From Streptomyces jeddahensis (lineage in GTDB: Bacteria > Actinomycetota > Actinomycetes > Streptomycetales > Streptomycetaceae), in assembly GCF_001642995.1 (NCBI RefSeq), contig NZ_LOHS01000081.1, positions 84,230 to 148,229 on the forward strand: a stretch of 64,000 nt of DNA, in the 5' to 3' direction. The stretch's first letter is position 1; each line of letters begins with the position of its first letter. A program made the translations under genes and the position numbers. A model generated the notes under the pieces. That model had not been told where the DNA came from. It did no database searches and saw only the letters and a list, made by a program, of their open reading frames with translations. This document shows positions 34,144-43,230 of this stretch, piece by piece.

Positions 34144-35144
34144 GCGGCCACCTCCCCGGCGGACACCGACCGCCTGCGCAGCCGGCGAAGCCGCGTCGCC
34201 CGCTCGATGTCCATGGAATCGAGTGCGTCGTCCAGCACGTGCTGCGGCATTCGCTTCAGTGCCGCCGCGCTCATCGCTTTCAGTTTGCGCGCCACGGATG
34301 GTTCGAACCTTTCGATGGATCCCAGGTGGTGGGAAATGATGGCGCAATACGTGCGCACGGCCTTCGGCAGCAGTTTCTCCGCTTCCGGATCCTGGGCTGT
34401 TTCCCGTATCACCTGGTCGAATGCGCGGATGAAATCGAGCTGGCGCACATCGCCGATCTGCGTCAGCGACGACGCGACCCCGCGCCGGTAGAAGACGCCG
34501 AGCAGGCTCACGGCCGCGAAGGATTCCGCCTCGCGGTGCAGCCGCCAGATCCACGGCCGGTCCTCGGCCGTGCGCAGCCCGTCGGTGAAGTGCAGCAGCC
34601 CCTTGTCGACGAGGCGGCGGTGGTAGACGCCCGCCCAGGCGTACGGGTAGTCGACGGAGGTGGACCGGTCGGCGGGGAGTATCGCGTCGCGCGGCTTCAT
34701 CACCACATCGCGCAGGCCGTGCGGAACCCGGTGGATGGAGCGGGCCCTCGCCGTACACTGCACATGGTCGGTACGCACGAAGTCGCAGCCCAGTTCCTCG
34801 ATGGCGGCGACCAGTCGGGCGTAGTAACCCGGCGCGAGCCAGTCGTCGCCGTCCAGGAAAGTGAGGTATTCGCCGGTCGCCGCGTCGATACCCGTGTTGC
34901 GGGCGGTCGCGAGGCCTCCGTTCACTTCGTGTCTGACGTGCACCACCCGGCCGACGCCGCCGGCGCCCTGCAGTTCCTTCGCCGCGCGTTCGAGGATGTC
35001 CGGAGTCTCATCCTTCGAGCAGTCGTCGACGAAAACGAATTCAAAGTCGTCGCGTGCGTTGGCACGCAGACTCTTCAAGGTGTCGGGCGCGTATTGCTGC
35101 ACGTTGTAGAACGGCACGATGACGGAGAGCTTGACCACCTGCAT
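34140..35144 (-). CDS. Family 2 glycosyltransferase
   Basis: A 334-residue cytoplasmic GT-A enzyme. Residues 4-100 carry the GT2 core: KLSVIVPFYNVQQYAPDTL, EFVFVDDCSKDETPDIL (nucleotide-binding Asp pair), GLATARNTGID and YLTFLDGDDWLAPGYY (metal-binding DGDD). The C-terminal 200 residues are helical and typical of teichoic-type GT2 proteins. It is the first gene of the three-gene coupled operon that ends with the acyltransferase, and divergent from the plus-strand CMP-sugar operon. Donor and acceptor are not predictable; a linkage or backbone sugar of the glycopolymer is likely. Confidence 0.9.
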   Translation of the reverse strand: MQVVKLSVIVPFYNVQQYAPDTLKSLRANARDDFEFVFVDDCSKDETPDILERAAKELQGAGGVGRVVHVRHEVNGGLATARNTGIDAATGEYLTFLDGDDWLAPGYYARLVAAIEELGCDFVRTDHVQCTARARSIHRVPHGLRDVVMKPRDAILPADRSTSVDYPYAWAGVYHRRLVDKGLLHFTDGLRTAEDRPWIWRLHREAESFAAVSLLGVFYRRGVASSLTQIGDVRQLDFIRAFDQVIRETAQDPEAEKLLPKAVRTYCAIISHHLGSIERFEPSVARKLKAMSAAALKRMPQHVLDDALDSMDIERATRLRRLRRRSVSAGEVAA

Positions 35145-35336
35145 GACGTTAGGTGCCGGTTCGGCATTCGTCTTGACTCACGGCTTGATGCAAGGTGAAC
35201 GACGCGTGGCGGTACCGTGAACCAGGCACTTTCCGGGCTCGTTCCCGGCCCGATTCGCCATTCGTCGATGTGCTGTTAACCGTTTGTTGCATTCGGGTTG
35301 GGCCGCGGCTCGAAATGCCTTCCTAGCGTCGTCGAC

Positions 35337-36662
35337 GTGCCAGCAAGTACTTCGACGAACTCCCCGCGGGTGGCCGTACTCGCCGATTCCGACACCCGGT
35401 GGAAATGGGGCGCGCTCACCGCGAACCGCACCGTTCCGGACAGTCGGCTGAGCGGCTTCCTGCTCCGCGGGCGCGCCACGCCGACAGCCCGCCAGTTGCG
35501 GGAGGTCGGAGTGCGCGCGGACGACCTCCGCGAGGTCACGGCCGTCGAGTTCCTGCGCGAGATGGAGCGGGAGCACGACGCGTACGACGTCGTCGTCCTC
35601 GCCCTCGTCGGCGGTGCCGTCCAGGCCATGCTGCACGGACTCGCCCGCGTCTGGCAGGGCCGCGCGAAGCGCCCCGTCGTCGTCACCGGCTACGTCGGCG
35701 TCGTCTACGAGAAGCTCGCCGACGGCCTGCTGCTGCGGCACGGCGCGGACCTCGTCCTCGCCAACTCCCGCCACGACGCGGAGCGGTTCCGCGCCGTGTA
35801 CGAGGGAGTGGGCGCCGACGCCTCGTCCGTCATCGAGACCGCGCTGCCGTTCCTCGGCGGCAAGCCGTACGAGAAGCAGGCCGGCAAGGACCACCCGTAC
35901 ACCGTGGTCTTCGCCGCCCAGCCCTCCGTGCCCGACACCGCCGCCGACCGCACCTACCTGCTTCGCCGCCTCGCCGAGCACGCCCGCCTGCACCCGGACC
36001 GCGAGGTCCTGCTCAAGCTGCGGTCCAAGCCCGGCGAGCACACCACGCACATCGAGGAACTGCCCTACCAGAAGCTCGCGCAGCGGCTTCCCGGCGGACT
36101 GCCCGCCAACTGCCGCCTCGTGTACGGGCACATGGGCGAGGTCCTCGACCGCACCGACCTGCTGGTCACCGTCAGCTCCACGGCCGCGCTGGAGGCCCTG
36201 CACCGCCGCATCCCCACGGTCATCCTGACCGACCTGGGCGTGCGCGAGGCGCTCGGCAACCACCACTTCACCGGCTCCGGGTGCCTCGCCTCCTGGGACC
36301 AGCTCGACGCCGGCCACCAGCCGGTGCCGGACGAGAAGTGGGTCGCCCGGCAGGGCGTCGCCGCCGACGGAGCCTACGAGACGGCCTTCGACGCGGCACG
36401 CGAACGCATCGCGGCGCTGCTGGACTCGGCCGAACTCCCGCCCCTGATGCCGTACTACACGCCCGTCACCGCCCCCGGCTATCTGCCGCGCGTCCTCGCC
36501 CGCCACCACCTCGGTCCCGACGGCGCCCCGCTGCCCGGAGCACCCGTGTCCGACAAGGAGCCGGGCCCCGTGCGGCAGATCGTGCGCCGCGCCGCCCGCG
36601 GCGCCTACCGCCACGGAGTCCAGCGCGTGGCGCCCGTGATCCGGCGCATGGGCGAGTTGTGA
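35337..36662 (+). CDS. Putative glycosyltransferase of the nonulosonate polymer locus
   Basis: A 441-residue soluble protein. RPVVVTGYVGVVYEKLADGL and LVLANSRHDAERFRAVYE in the first half, and VLLKLRSKPGEHTTHIEELP plus RTDLLVTVSSTAALEALHRR in the second, resemble GT-B transferases that use nucleotide sugars. Streptomyces relatives are, from memory, labelled DUF6716 putative glycosyltransferase. GTG 35337 is preferred; no ribosome-binding site is visible and the message may be leaderless. First gene of the plus-strand operon (gaps of 75, 15 and 14 bases) with the CMP-synthetase, NeuB-type synthase and another transferase-like gene. Confidence 0.75.
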   Translation: MPASTSTNSPRVAVLADSDTRWKWGALTANRTVPDSRLSGFLLRGRATPTARQLREVGVRADDLREVTAVEFLREMEREHDAYDVVVLALVGGAVQAMLHGLARVWQGRAKRPVVVTGYVGVVYEKLADGLLLRHGADLVLANSRHDAERFRAVYEGVGADASSVIETALPFLGGKPYEKQAGKDHPYTVVFAAQPSVPDTAADRTYLLRRLAEHARLHPDREVLLKLRSKPGEHTTHIEELPYQKLAQRLPGGLPANCRLVYGHMGEVLDRTDLLVTVSSTAALEALHRRIPTVILTDLGVREALGNHHFTGSGCLASWDQLDAGHQPVPDEKWVARQGVAADGAYETAFDAARERIAALLDSAELPPLMPYYTPVTAPGYLPRVLARHHLGPDGAPLPGAPVSDKEPGPVRQIVRRAARGAYRHGVQRVAPVIRRMGEL

Positions 36663-36737
36663 CGGCCCCTCGCATGGCGGCCTGTGAACCCGCCCCCTGA
36701 CGACCACGCACCCCAAGGAACCGAGGAGACCTCTCCC

Positions 36738-38036
36738 ATGACGCACCCCGAAGCGGGCACAGCGGCGCCAGTACGCCGGGTGCTCGCGGTGATCCCCGCA
36801 CGCGGCGGCTCCAAGGGCGTGCCCGCCAAGAACCTCGCCCCGGTCGGCGGCGTGCCCCTCGTGGCCCGCGCCGTCCGCGAGTGCCGCGCCACCCGGCTCG
36901 TCACGGACGTCGTGGTCTCCACGGACGACGCCGCCATAGCCGCCTGCGCCCGCGAGGCGGGAGCCGAGGTGGTGCTGCGCCCCGCCGCGATCGCCGGCGA
37001 CACGGCCACCAGCGAGGCCGCGGTCCTGCACGCGATGGACGCCCACGAGGCCCTGCACGGCGCGGCCGTGGACGCGGTCCTGCTGGTGCAGTGCACGAGC
37101 CCGTTCCTGGTCCGCGAGGACATCGACGGAGTGGCGGCTGCGGTCGTCGAGAACGGAGCGGACACGGCGGTGACCGTCGCGCCGTTCCACGGGTTCATCT
37201 GGCGGGACGCGGACGACGAGCCGGCCGCGATCGGCACCGAGCGCGCCGCTGTCGAGGGCGGCACCGACACCCTGGTCGCCGACCCCACCACCCGCGGCGG
37301 CTACGGCGTCAACCACGACAAGTCCTTCCGCCCCCGCCGCCAGGACCGCCCCCAGGACCTCCTGGAGACCGGCGCCGCCTACGCGATGGACGCGGCGGGT
37401 TTCCGCGAGCACAAGCACCGCTTCTTCGGGCACACCGAGCTCGTACGCACCGACCCCGCCCGAGTCCTCGAGGTCGACGACCCGCACGACCTCGCCCGGG
37501 CCCGCGCGCTCGCCCCGCTGTTCGACGCGGACCGGCCCGGCGCCCTCCCGACCGCCGACGACATCGACGCGGTCGTACTCGACTTCGACGGCACCCAGAC
37601 CGACGACAGGGTGCTGATCGACTCCGAAGGACGCGAGTTCGTCTCCGTGCACCGCGGGGACGGCCTCGGCATCGCCGCCCTCCGCAGGAGCGGCCTGACG
37701 ATGCTGATCCTGTCCACGGAGCAGAACCCGGTCGTCGCCGCCCGGGCCCGGAAGCTCAAGATCCCGGTCCTGCACGGCATCGACCGGAAGGACCTCGCAC
37801 TCAAGCAGTGGTGCGAGGAGCAGGGCATCGCGCCTGAGCGCGTGCTCTACGTCGGCAACGACGTCAACGACCTCCCGTGCTTCGCCCTCGTGGGCTGGCC
37901 CGTGGCGGTCGCGAGTGCCCACGACGTCGTGCGCGGCGCCGCACGCGCGGTCACCACCGTCCCCGGCGGTGACGGCGCGATCCGAGAGATCGCCAGCTGG
38001 ATCCTCGGCCCCTCTCTCGACTCCCTCAACAAGTAA
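36738..38036 (+). CDS. CMP-nonulosonate synthetase fused to a HAD phosphatase
   Basis: A 432-residue two-domain enzyme. Residues 1-235 are a NeuA-type cytidylyltransferase (VLAVIPARGGSKGVPAKNLA, VQCTSPFLVREDID, GAAYAMDAAGFREH, EVDDPHDLARAR). Residues about 265-432 are a KdsC-like HAD phosphatase (VVLDFDGTQTDD, LSTEQNPVVAARA, VLYVGNDVNDLPC). Such fusions are known in Kdn pathways, where the HAD part removes phosphate from Kdn-9-phosphate and the other part makes CMP-Kdn. ATG 36738 follows GAGGAG. The product would feed the polysialyltransferase-type enzymes in this locus. Kdn versus sialic acid is inferred, not shown. Confidence 0.88.
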   Translation: MTHPEAGTAAPVRRVLAVIPARGGSKGVPAKNLAPVGGVPLVARAVRECRATRLVTDVVVSTDDAAIAACAREAGAEVVLRPAAIAGDTATSEAAVLHAMDAHEALHGAAVDAVLLVQCTSPFLVREDIDGVAAAVVENGADTAVTVAPFHGFIWRDADDEPAAIGTERAAVEGGTDTLVADPTTRGGYGVNHDKSFRPRRQDRPQDLLETGAAYAMDAAGFREHKHRFFGHTELVRTDPARVLEVDDPHDLARARALAPLFDADRPGALPTADDIDAVVLDFDGTQTDDRVLIDSEGREFVSVHRGDGLGIAALRRSGLTMLILSTEQNPVVAARARKLKIPVLHGIDRKDLALKQWCEEQGIAPERVLYVGNDVNDLPCFALVGWPVAVASAHDVVRGAARAVTTVPGGDGAIREIASWILGPSLDSLNK

Positions 38037-38051
38037 GGAAATCCCCCTGCC

Positions 38052-38990
38052 ATGAGCACCAACTCCCGCCTGCGCACCTTCGGTTCCCGCACCGCCGGTC
38101 CCGGTCAGCCCGTCTACATCTGCGGCGAGATCGGCATCAACCACAACGGCGAGCTCGAGAACGCGTTCAAGCTGATCGACGTGGCCGCCGAGGCGGGCTG
38201 CGACGCGGTCAAGTTCCAGAAGCGGACCCCGGAGATCTGCACCCCGCGCGACCAGTGGGACATCGAGCGCGACACCCCCTGGGGCCGGATGACGTACATC
38301 GACTACCGGCACCGCGTCGAGTTCGGCGAGGACGAGTACCGCCAGATCGACGAGTACTGCAAGAGCAAGAACATCGACTGGTTCGCCTCCCCGTGGGACA
38401 CCGAGGCCGTCGCCTTCCTGGAGAAGTTCGACGTCCCGGCCCACAAGGTCGCGTCCGCGTCCCTGACCGACGACGAGCTGCTCCGCGCCCTCCGCGCGAC
38501 CGGCCGCACGGTCATCCTCTCCACCGGCATGTCCACCCCGAAGCAGATCCGCCACGCGGTCGAGGTCCTCGGCTCGGACAACATCCTGCTGTGCCACGCC
38601 ACGTCGACGTACCCGGCGAAGGCCGAGGAGCTCAACCTGCGGGTGATCAACACCCTGCAGCAGGAGTACCCGAACGTCCCGATCGGCTACTCCGGCCACG
38701 AGACCGGCCTGCAGACCACCCTCGCCGCGGTCGCGCTCGGCGCCACCTTCGTCGAGCGTCACATCACGCTGGACCGCGCCATGTGGGGCTCCGACCAGGC
38801 GGCCTCCGTGGAGCCGCAGGGCCTGCAGCGCCTGGTCCGCGACATCCGCACCATCGAGTCCTCCCTCGGTGACGGCGTCAAGAAGGTCTACGAGTCGGAG
38901 CTCGGCCCGATGAAGAAGCTCCGCCGCGTCACCGGTGTCGTCGCCGAGGCCGAGATCGCCGCCGCCGCGGGCGAGCCGGTCGGCGTCTGA
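38052..38990 (+). CDS. NeuB-type nonulosonic acid synthase without SAF domain
   Basis: A 312-residue TIM-barrel enzyme that condenses phosphoenolpyruvate with a hexose or its phosphate. NeuB motifs are clear: YICGEIGINHNGELENAFKL, DAVKFQKRTPE, WFASPWDTEAVAFLEK, ILLCHATSTYPA, IGYSGHETGLQT and FVERHITLDRAMWGSDQAAS. Typical NeuB proteins are about 350 residues with a C-terminal antifreeze-like (SAF) domain; here the protein stops after a short tail, so SAF is missing. It starts 15 bases after the CMP-synthetase gene. Kdn-9-phosphate synthesis from mannose-6-phosphate is the likely reaction, by context. Confidence 0.9.
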   Translation: MSTNSRLRTFGSRTAGPGQPVYICGEIGINHNGELENAFKLIDVAAEAGCDAVKFQKRTPEICTPRDQWDIERDTPWGRMTYIDYRHRVEFGEDEYRQIDEYCKSKNIDWFASPWDTEAVAFLEKFDVPAHKVASASLTDDELLRALRATGRTVILSTGMSTPKQIRHAVEVLGSDNILLCHATSTYPAKAEELNLRVINTLQQEYPNVPIGYSGHETGLQTTLAAVALGATFVERHITLDRAMWGSDQAASVEPQGLQRLVRDIRTIESSLGDGVKKVYESELGPMKKLRRVTGVVAEAEIAAAAGEPVGV

Positions 38991-39004
38991 GCGGTACACG
39001 GCAG

Positions 39005-40198
39005 ATGACTCCCCGAACCGGGCCGGCGGCCGGCTCCACGCTCGCCTTCGTCGAGAGCCCCGTACAGCTCCTCAACGTCCTGGAGTGGGCGCACACAGCC
39101 ACGCCCAGGGCCGCGCAGGAGCGTACGGACAGTGTCGCGCCGCCGTCCGTGCGGACGCGGCACGAGGCCGCCGCCGGCCCGGCCGGGGAGCCGGCCCACC
39201 AGACACCGGGGGCGTACGCCCCCGTCCCCCTCACCCCGGGCGCCCTCACCCTCGTCGTCCTGTCGCCCACCGACCCCATGACCCGCGGGCAGCTTCGCCG
39301 CATGGCCGAGCTCGCCCGGAACGAGGGCTACCAGGTCCGCTGGGAGGAGGCGAGGGGCGGCCCGGCCGCGCCCTTCCAGACCATCGGCGGCCTCACCCCG
39401 CTCCTGCGGGCGGCCCGCCGGATCGTCATCGGCGACCCGTTCTCCCGCTACGTACAGCTCCTGCTGACGATCACGCGCGCCCGCCACCTGGTCGTCGTCG
39501 ACGACGGCACGGCCACCATGGAGTTCATCTCCCAGCTGGCCCGCGGCGAGCGCCTGGTGCGCTGGCACCGGCGCGGCGGCCGTCCCGGGGCGCGCGACAT
39601 CGTCTTCGCACCGGTGTCCGCATCGGCGCGCCGCCGCCTCACTCCCGGCCGCAGGCGGACGGTCGAGGTGTTCTCGTCCATGCCGATCGAGGCGGCACCC
39701 GACGGCGTCCGCATCACCGCCAACGACTTCGGCTGGACGCGCTCCCGCTTCGGCCCGCCCCGCATCACCAAGGGAGCCGACCTGGTCGGCACGTCCCTGG
39801 TCGAAACGGGTGTGGTCGACCCCGACCGCTATCTGGAGGCGGTCACATCCCTCGCCCGCACCCACGGCGCCACCAGGTACTTCGCGCACCGCCGCGAAAG
39901 CTCCGACAAACTCCACCGGCTGGCGGTCGAAACGGGCCTCGAGGTCGTGCGCCCCGACCTCCCCCTGGAACTGATAGCCCGCCGCGGCCCGATCGGCCGT
40001 ACGATCCTCAGCTTCCCGTCGACGGTCGTCCACACCCTGCCGCTGGCCCTCGCGGGCACCGAGGTGAAGGTGGCCGTGTGCGACATAGACCCGGCCTGGC
40101 TGACGGACCACGCCTCGCCCAGAGCGCAGGGCTTCCTGTCGGGCGTCACGGGCACGGCGCGCGACGTGCACCGGCTGTCGGCGGTCACGGCGGTGTGA
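39005..40198 (+). CDS. Putative nonulosonate (sialyl-type) transferase of the polymer locus
   Basis: A 397-residue soluble protein. LAFVESPVQLLNVLEWAHTA at the start, LVVVDDGTATMEFI near the centre, RYFAHRRESSDKLHRLAVET, and LPLELIARRGPIGRTILSFP then STVVHTLPLAL resemble bacterial sialyltransferases of the GT52/POLYST type (DDG, HRRE and FPSTV motifs). Residues 35-85 are a variable Pro/Ala-rich insertion. Last gene of the plus-strand operon, closed by two hairpins. It may start the chain to which the enzyme at 32746 adds, or be a second polymerase; the division of labour is unknown. Confidence 0.7.
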   Translation: MTPRTGPAAGSTLAFVESPVQLLNVLEWAHTATPRAAQERTDSVAPPSVRTRHEAAAGPAGEPAHQTPGAYAPVPLTPGALTLVVLSPTDPMTRGQLRRMAELARNEGYQVRWEEARGGPAAPFQTIGGLTPLLRAARRIVIGDPFSRYVQLLLTITRARHLVVVDDGTATMEFISQLARGERLVRWHRRGGRPGARDIVFAPVSASARRRLTPGRRRTVEVFSSMPIEAAPDGVRITANDFGWTRSRFGPPRITKGADLVGTSLVETGVVDPDRYLEAVTSLARTHGATRYFAHRRESSDKLHRLAVETGLEVVRPDLPLELIARRGPIGRTILSFPSTVVHTLPLALAGTEVKVAVCDIDPAWLTDHASPRAQGFLSGVTGTARDVHRLSAVTAV

Positions 40199-40199
40199 C

Positions 40200-40222
40200 G
40201 AGGGCGCCGGACGGGCGCCCTC
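40200..40222. terminator. Hairpin terminator after the polymer operon
   Basis: A perfect 9-bp stem (GAGGGCGCC at 40200-40208, complement at 40214-40222) beginning two bases after the stop codon of the transferase gene. Confidence 0.65.
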
Positions 40223-40245
40223 CTGAGCACCGTGCGCCACGGGCG

Positions 40246-40270
40246 GCGGCAGGGCGCAGTGCCCTGCCGC
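40246..40270. terminator. Second hairpin terminator after the polymer operon
   Basis: A perfect 10-bp stem (GCGGCAGGGC at 40246-40255, complement at 40261-40270) with loop GCAGT, just before the control region of the PhoX-type gene. Confidence 0.65.
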
Positions 40271-40277
40271 GCAAGAG

Positions 40278-40310
40278 GTTCTCTCAACGCTCACTTTCCG
40301 TTGGGAAACG
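40278..40310 (+). promoter_or_regulatory. Possible PhoP-type direct repeats upstream of the PhoX-type gene
   Basis: Three 11-base units begin GTTCTCT (40278), GCTCACT (40289) and GTTGGGA (40300), and a separate GTTCACT lies at 40319. Streptomyces PHO boxes are 11-base direct repeats close to GTTCACC. The match is imperfect, especially in the third unit, but the position 75-108 bases before a phosphatase gene fits. Confidence 0.4.
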
Positions 40311-40385
40311 GAGAAACGGTTCACTCCTAGGGTTTCTGGCGCCGCTCCCCAGTTCTCCCTTGTTCGTTGCATCGAGAGGACTCTC

Positions 40386-41744
40386 ATGATGGGCATGTCC
40401 GCCGGAAGACCGACCGGTCCCGGTTTCGAACGACGCACCCTCCTGCGCGGCGCCGCCGTGGCCGCAGCGGCATCCGTTCCCTTCCAGGCCCTCGCCGCAC
40501 GGACGGCGGCAGCGGCGCCGGTCAAGCTCGAGTTCGACGCCGGGTACGGGCCGCTGAGCCCGGTCAAGGACCAGGCGACCGGCCTGGAGCTGCTGCAGCT
40601 GCCCCGCGGGTTTGAGTACATCTCCTACGGGTGGACGAACGACCCCATGGACGACGGCGCCCGCACCCCGGGCTCGCACGACGGCATGGCGGCCTTCCGC
40701 TACGGCGACAAGGTCCACCTCGTCCGCAACCACGAGCGCGGCGCCGGTCCCGCCTTCACCGCTCCGGCCTACAACCCGGAGGCCGGCGGCGGCACCACCA
40801 CCCTCGTCTTCGACCCGGACGCCGGCCAGTGGCTGGAGTCCTACGGCAGCCTTGGCGGCACCATCCGGAACTGCGCCGGCGGACCCACCCCGTGGAACAC
40901 CTGGCTGACCTGCGAGGAGACCTTCTCCACGACCGCCGGCACGCGCCACGGCTACATCTTCGAGGTGGCATCGGAGGGCAAGGGCAACCCCGAGCCCTAC
41001 AAGGCCATGGGCCGGTTCAACCACGAGGCCATCGCCGTCGACCCGGCGACCGGTTACGTCTACGAGACCGAGGACCGCGGCGACGCGTCGCTGTACCGGT
41101 TCGTCCCGGCGGTGCCGGGCGACCTGTCCAAGGGCGGCCGGCTCGAGGCCCTGCGCATCGGCAGCACGTCGTACGACACCCGCCTCGACGGCGAGAAGGC
41201 GTACGGCACCGTCTCCTGGGTGCCCGTGGAGGACGTCGACCCGGCGACGGACACGGTGCGGCTCCAGGCACAGGCGAACGGCGCCGCGGTGTTCAGCCGC
41301 CTCGAGGGCGCCTGGTACGGCAACGACCGCATCTACGTGATTACGACGGACGGCGGCCCCGCCCGCCAGGGCCAGGTCTTCGAACTCGACCCTGCCACCG
41401 ACGAGTTCCGCGTGCTCTTCGCCTCTCCCGGCTCCGACGTCCTCAACGCACCGGACAACATGTGCGTCAGCCCCCGCGGTGGTCTGGTGCTCTGCGAGGA
41501 CGGCGGCGGCACCGAGTACGTCCACGGGCTGACCACGGAGGGCGAGATCTTCCGCTTCGCCGCCAACAACGTGGACCTGCGGAGCGGGACAGCGGGCAAG
41601 AACGTCGCGGCGGCCGACCACAGGGGTTCCGAGTGGGCCGGCTCGGTGTTCGAGCCGAAGAACGGCAACTGGCTGTTCGTGAACATCCAGACCCCGGGCA
41701 TCACGTTCGCGATCACCGGACCCTGGACCCAGGGCGCCCTCTGA
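40386..41744 (+). CDS. Tat-exported PhoX-family alkaline phosphatase
   Basis: A 452-residue protein with a Tat signal (FERRTLLRGAAVAAAASVPF, cut near AAAAP at residue 46). The rest is a DUF839/PhoX propeller. Metal-site motifs are LTCEETFSTT, MGRFNHEAIAVDP, VYETEDRGDASLYRF, DNMCVSPRGGLVLCEDG and GSEWAGSVFEP. PhoX enzymes release phosphate from phosphomonoesters outside the cell using calcium and iron. GAGAGG precedes ATG 40386, and a second ATG follows directly. Possible PhoP-type repeats upstream suggest induction by phosphate starvation. It is transcribed alone. Confidence 0.88.
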   Translation: MMGMSAGRPTGPGFERRTLLRGAAVAAAASVPFQALAARTAAAAPVKLEFDAGYGPLSPVKDQATGLELLQLPRGFEYISYGWTNDPMDDGARTPGSHDGMAAFRYGDKVHLVRNHERGAGPAFTAPAYNPEAGGGTTTLVFDPDAGQWLESYGSLGGTIRNCAGGPTPWNTWLTCEETFSTTAGTRHGYIFEVASEGKGNPEPYKAMGRFNHEAIAVDPATGYVYETEDRGDASLYRFVPAVPGDLSKGGRLEALRIGSTSYDTRLDGEKAYGTVSWVPVEDVDPATDTVRLQAQANGAAVFSRLEGAWYGNDRIYVITTDGGPARQGQVFELDPATDEFRVLFASPGSDVLNAPDNMCVSPRGGLVLCEDGGGTEYVHGLTTEGEIFRFAANNVDLRSGTAGKNVAAADHRGSEWAGSVFEPKNGNWLFVNIQTPGITFAITGPWTQGAL

Positions 41745-41889
41745 ACCCTGGCTGAACGCTGAAAAACAAATTTCATACCCTCCCGGGGAGACGCGCATGC
41801 ACGCTCCGGCCGGATTTCTTACCTCGATCGGGCTGAAGTTTTGTTGATCGCAGTTCGGTCCGGCCCCGATTCGCCCTACCCTTCAAAGG

Positions 41890-43155
41890 GTGAAGCAACT
41901 GATGTCCCGCGAGTCCGACGTCCCCGGAGACGTCCCCGGTGCCGAGTCCGCGGCGGAAGCCCTCCCCGGTGCGCTGCCCGAAGAGCTGCGTAGCGAGCTG
42001 ATCGCCTTCCGCCGCGACCTGCACATGCACCCGGAGCTCGGCAACCAGGAGTTCCGTACCACCGCGGCGATCAAGGCCCGCCTCGAGAAGGCAGGGCTGC
42101 GGCCGCGCGTCCTCGACACGGGGACGGGACTCGTATGCGACATCGGCGGCGGCGACCTCCCGGAACGGGACACGGTACGGCCCATGCTCGCGCTGCGCGC
42201 CGACATCGACGCGCTGCCCATCCCGGACACCAAGACGAGCTGCGCCTACCGCTCCACCGTGCCCGACCGCGCCCACGCCTGCGGCCACGACGTGCACACC
42301 ACCGTCGTGCTCGGAGCGGGCCTCGTCCTCGCCGAGCTGGACCGCCAGGGCCGGCTCCCGCATCCCGTACGGCTGATCTTCCAGCCCGCCGAGGAGGTAC
42401 TGCCCGGCGGCGCCGCCGACGCGATCGAGTCGGGCGTCCTGGACGGCGTCGGGAAGATCATCGCCGTGCACTGCGACCCGAAGGTCGAGGCGGGACGCAT
42501 CGGGCTGCGGCACGGCCCGATCACCTCGGCCTGCGACCGGCTCGAGGTCTCCCTCGACGGGCCCGGCGGTCACACGGCCCGCCCCCACCTGACGACCGAC
42601 CTCGTCACCGCGGTCGCCAAGGTCGTCACCGACGTGCCCGGCATGGTGGCCCGCCGGATCGACGCCCGTTCGGGTCTCGCCGTGACCTGGGGGCGTATCG
42701 AATCCGGCCACACCTGCAACGTCATCCCGCAGCACGCCGAGCTGTCCGGCACCGTCCGCTGCCTCGACCTGGACGCGTGGCGGCAGGCGCCGGACCTGGT
42801 GCACGCCGCGATCGACGAGATCGCGGGGATCCACCGCGCCAAGTCGGTGATCAACTACATCCGCGGGGTGCCGCCCGTCGTCAACGACCGCGAGGTCACC
42901 GAGCTGCTGCGGGACGCCATGGCCGCCCGCCGCGGGGTGTCCTCGATCGAGGACACCGAGCAGAGCCTCGGCGGCGAGGACTTCTCCTGGTACCTCGAGA
43001 AGGTGCCGGGCGCCATGGCCCGCCTCGGCGTCCGTACGCCCGGCGAGCGCGGCATCCGTGATCTCCACCAGGGCGACTTCGACGCCGACGAGTACGCGAT
43101 CACTGTCGGGGTCGAGCTCTTCACCGCAGCGGCGCTGCTGGACGCCGGGCTCTGA
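41890..43155 (+). CDS. M20-family amidohydrolase (hippurate hydrolase/AbgB type)
   Basis: A 421-residue cytoplasmic dinuclear metallohydrolase. Metal and catalytic motifs: LHMHPELGNQEF near residue 38, ALRADIDALPI near 100, HACGHDVHTT near 128, FQPAEEVLPGG near 163, and SLGGEDFSWYLEKVPGA near 360. These mark the M20D group that removes N-acyl groups from amino acids or opens amidated conjugates. The substrate is unknown. The start is GTG 41890 (in VKQLMSRESD); an ATG four codons later is possible. A 145-base AT-richer gap precedes it, so it has its own promoter. Confidence 0.88.
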   Translation: MKQLMSRESDVPGDVPGAESAAEALPGALPEELRSELIAFRRDLHMHPELGNQEFRTTAAIKARLEKAGLRPRVLDTGTGLVCDIGGGDLPERDTVRPMLALRADIDALPIPDTKTSCAYRSTVPDRAHACGHDVHTTVVLGAGLVLAELDRQGRLPHPVRLIFQPAEEVLPGGAADAIESGVLDGVGKIIAVHCDPKVEAGRIGLRHGPITSACDRLEVSLDGPGGHTARPHLTTDLVTAVAKVVTDVPGMVARRIDARSGLAVTWGRIESGHTCNVIPQHAELSGTVRCLDLDAWRQAPDLVHAAIDEIAGIHRAKSVINYIRGVPPVVNDREVTELLRDAMAARRGVSSIEDTEQSLGGEDFSWYLEKVPGAMARLGVRTPGERGIRDLHQGDFDADEYAITVGVELFTAAALLDAGL

Positions 43156-43230
43156 CGGCCGGTGGCCGGCTTGTGCGCCTTCGGCTGGTGGGTGGGTCGG
43201 GGCGCGGGCGGCTGCCGGGCAACCGCTCCG

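Noticed and set aside
35178..38999. A 1273-codon minus-strand open frame across the CMP-sugar genes
   Set aside because: It runs through four well-supported plus-strand genes and shows the same compositional artefact.
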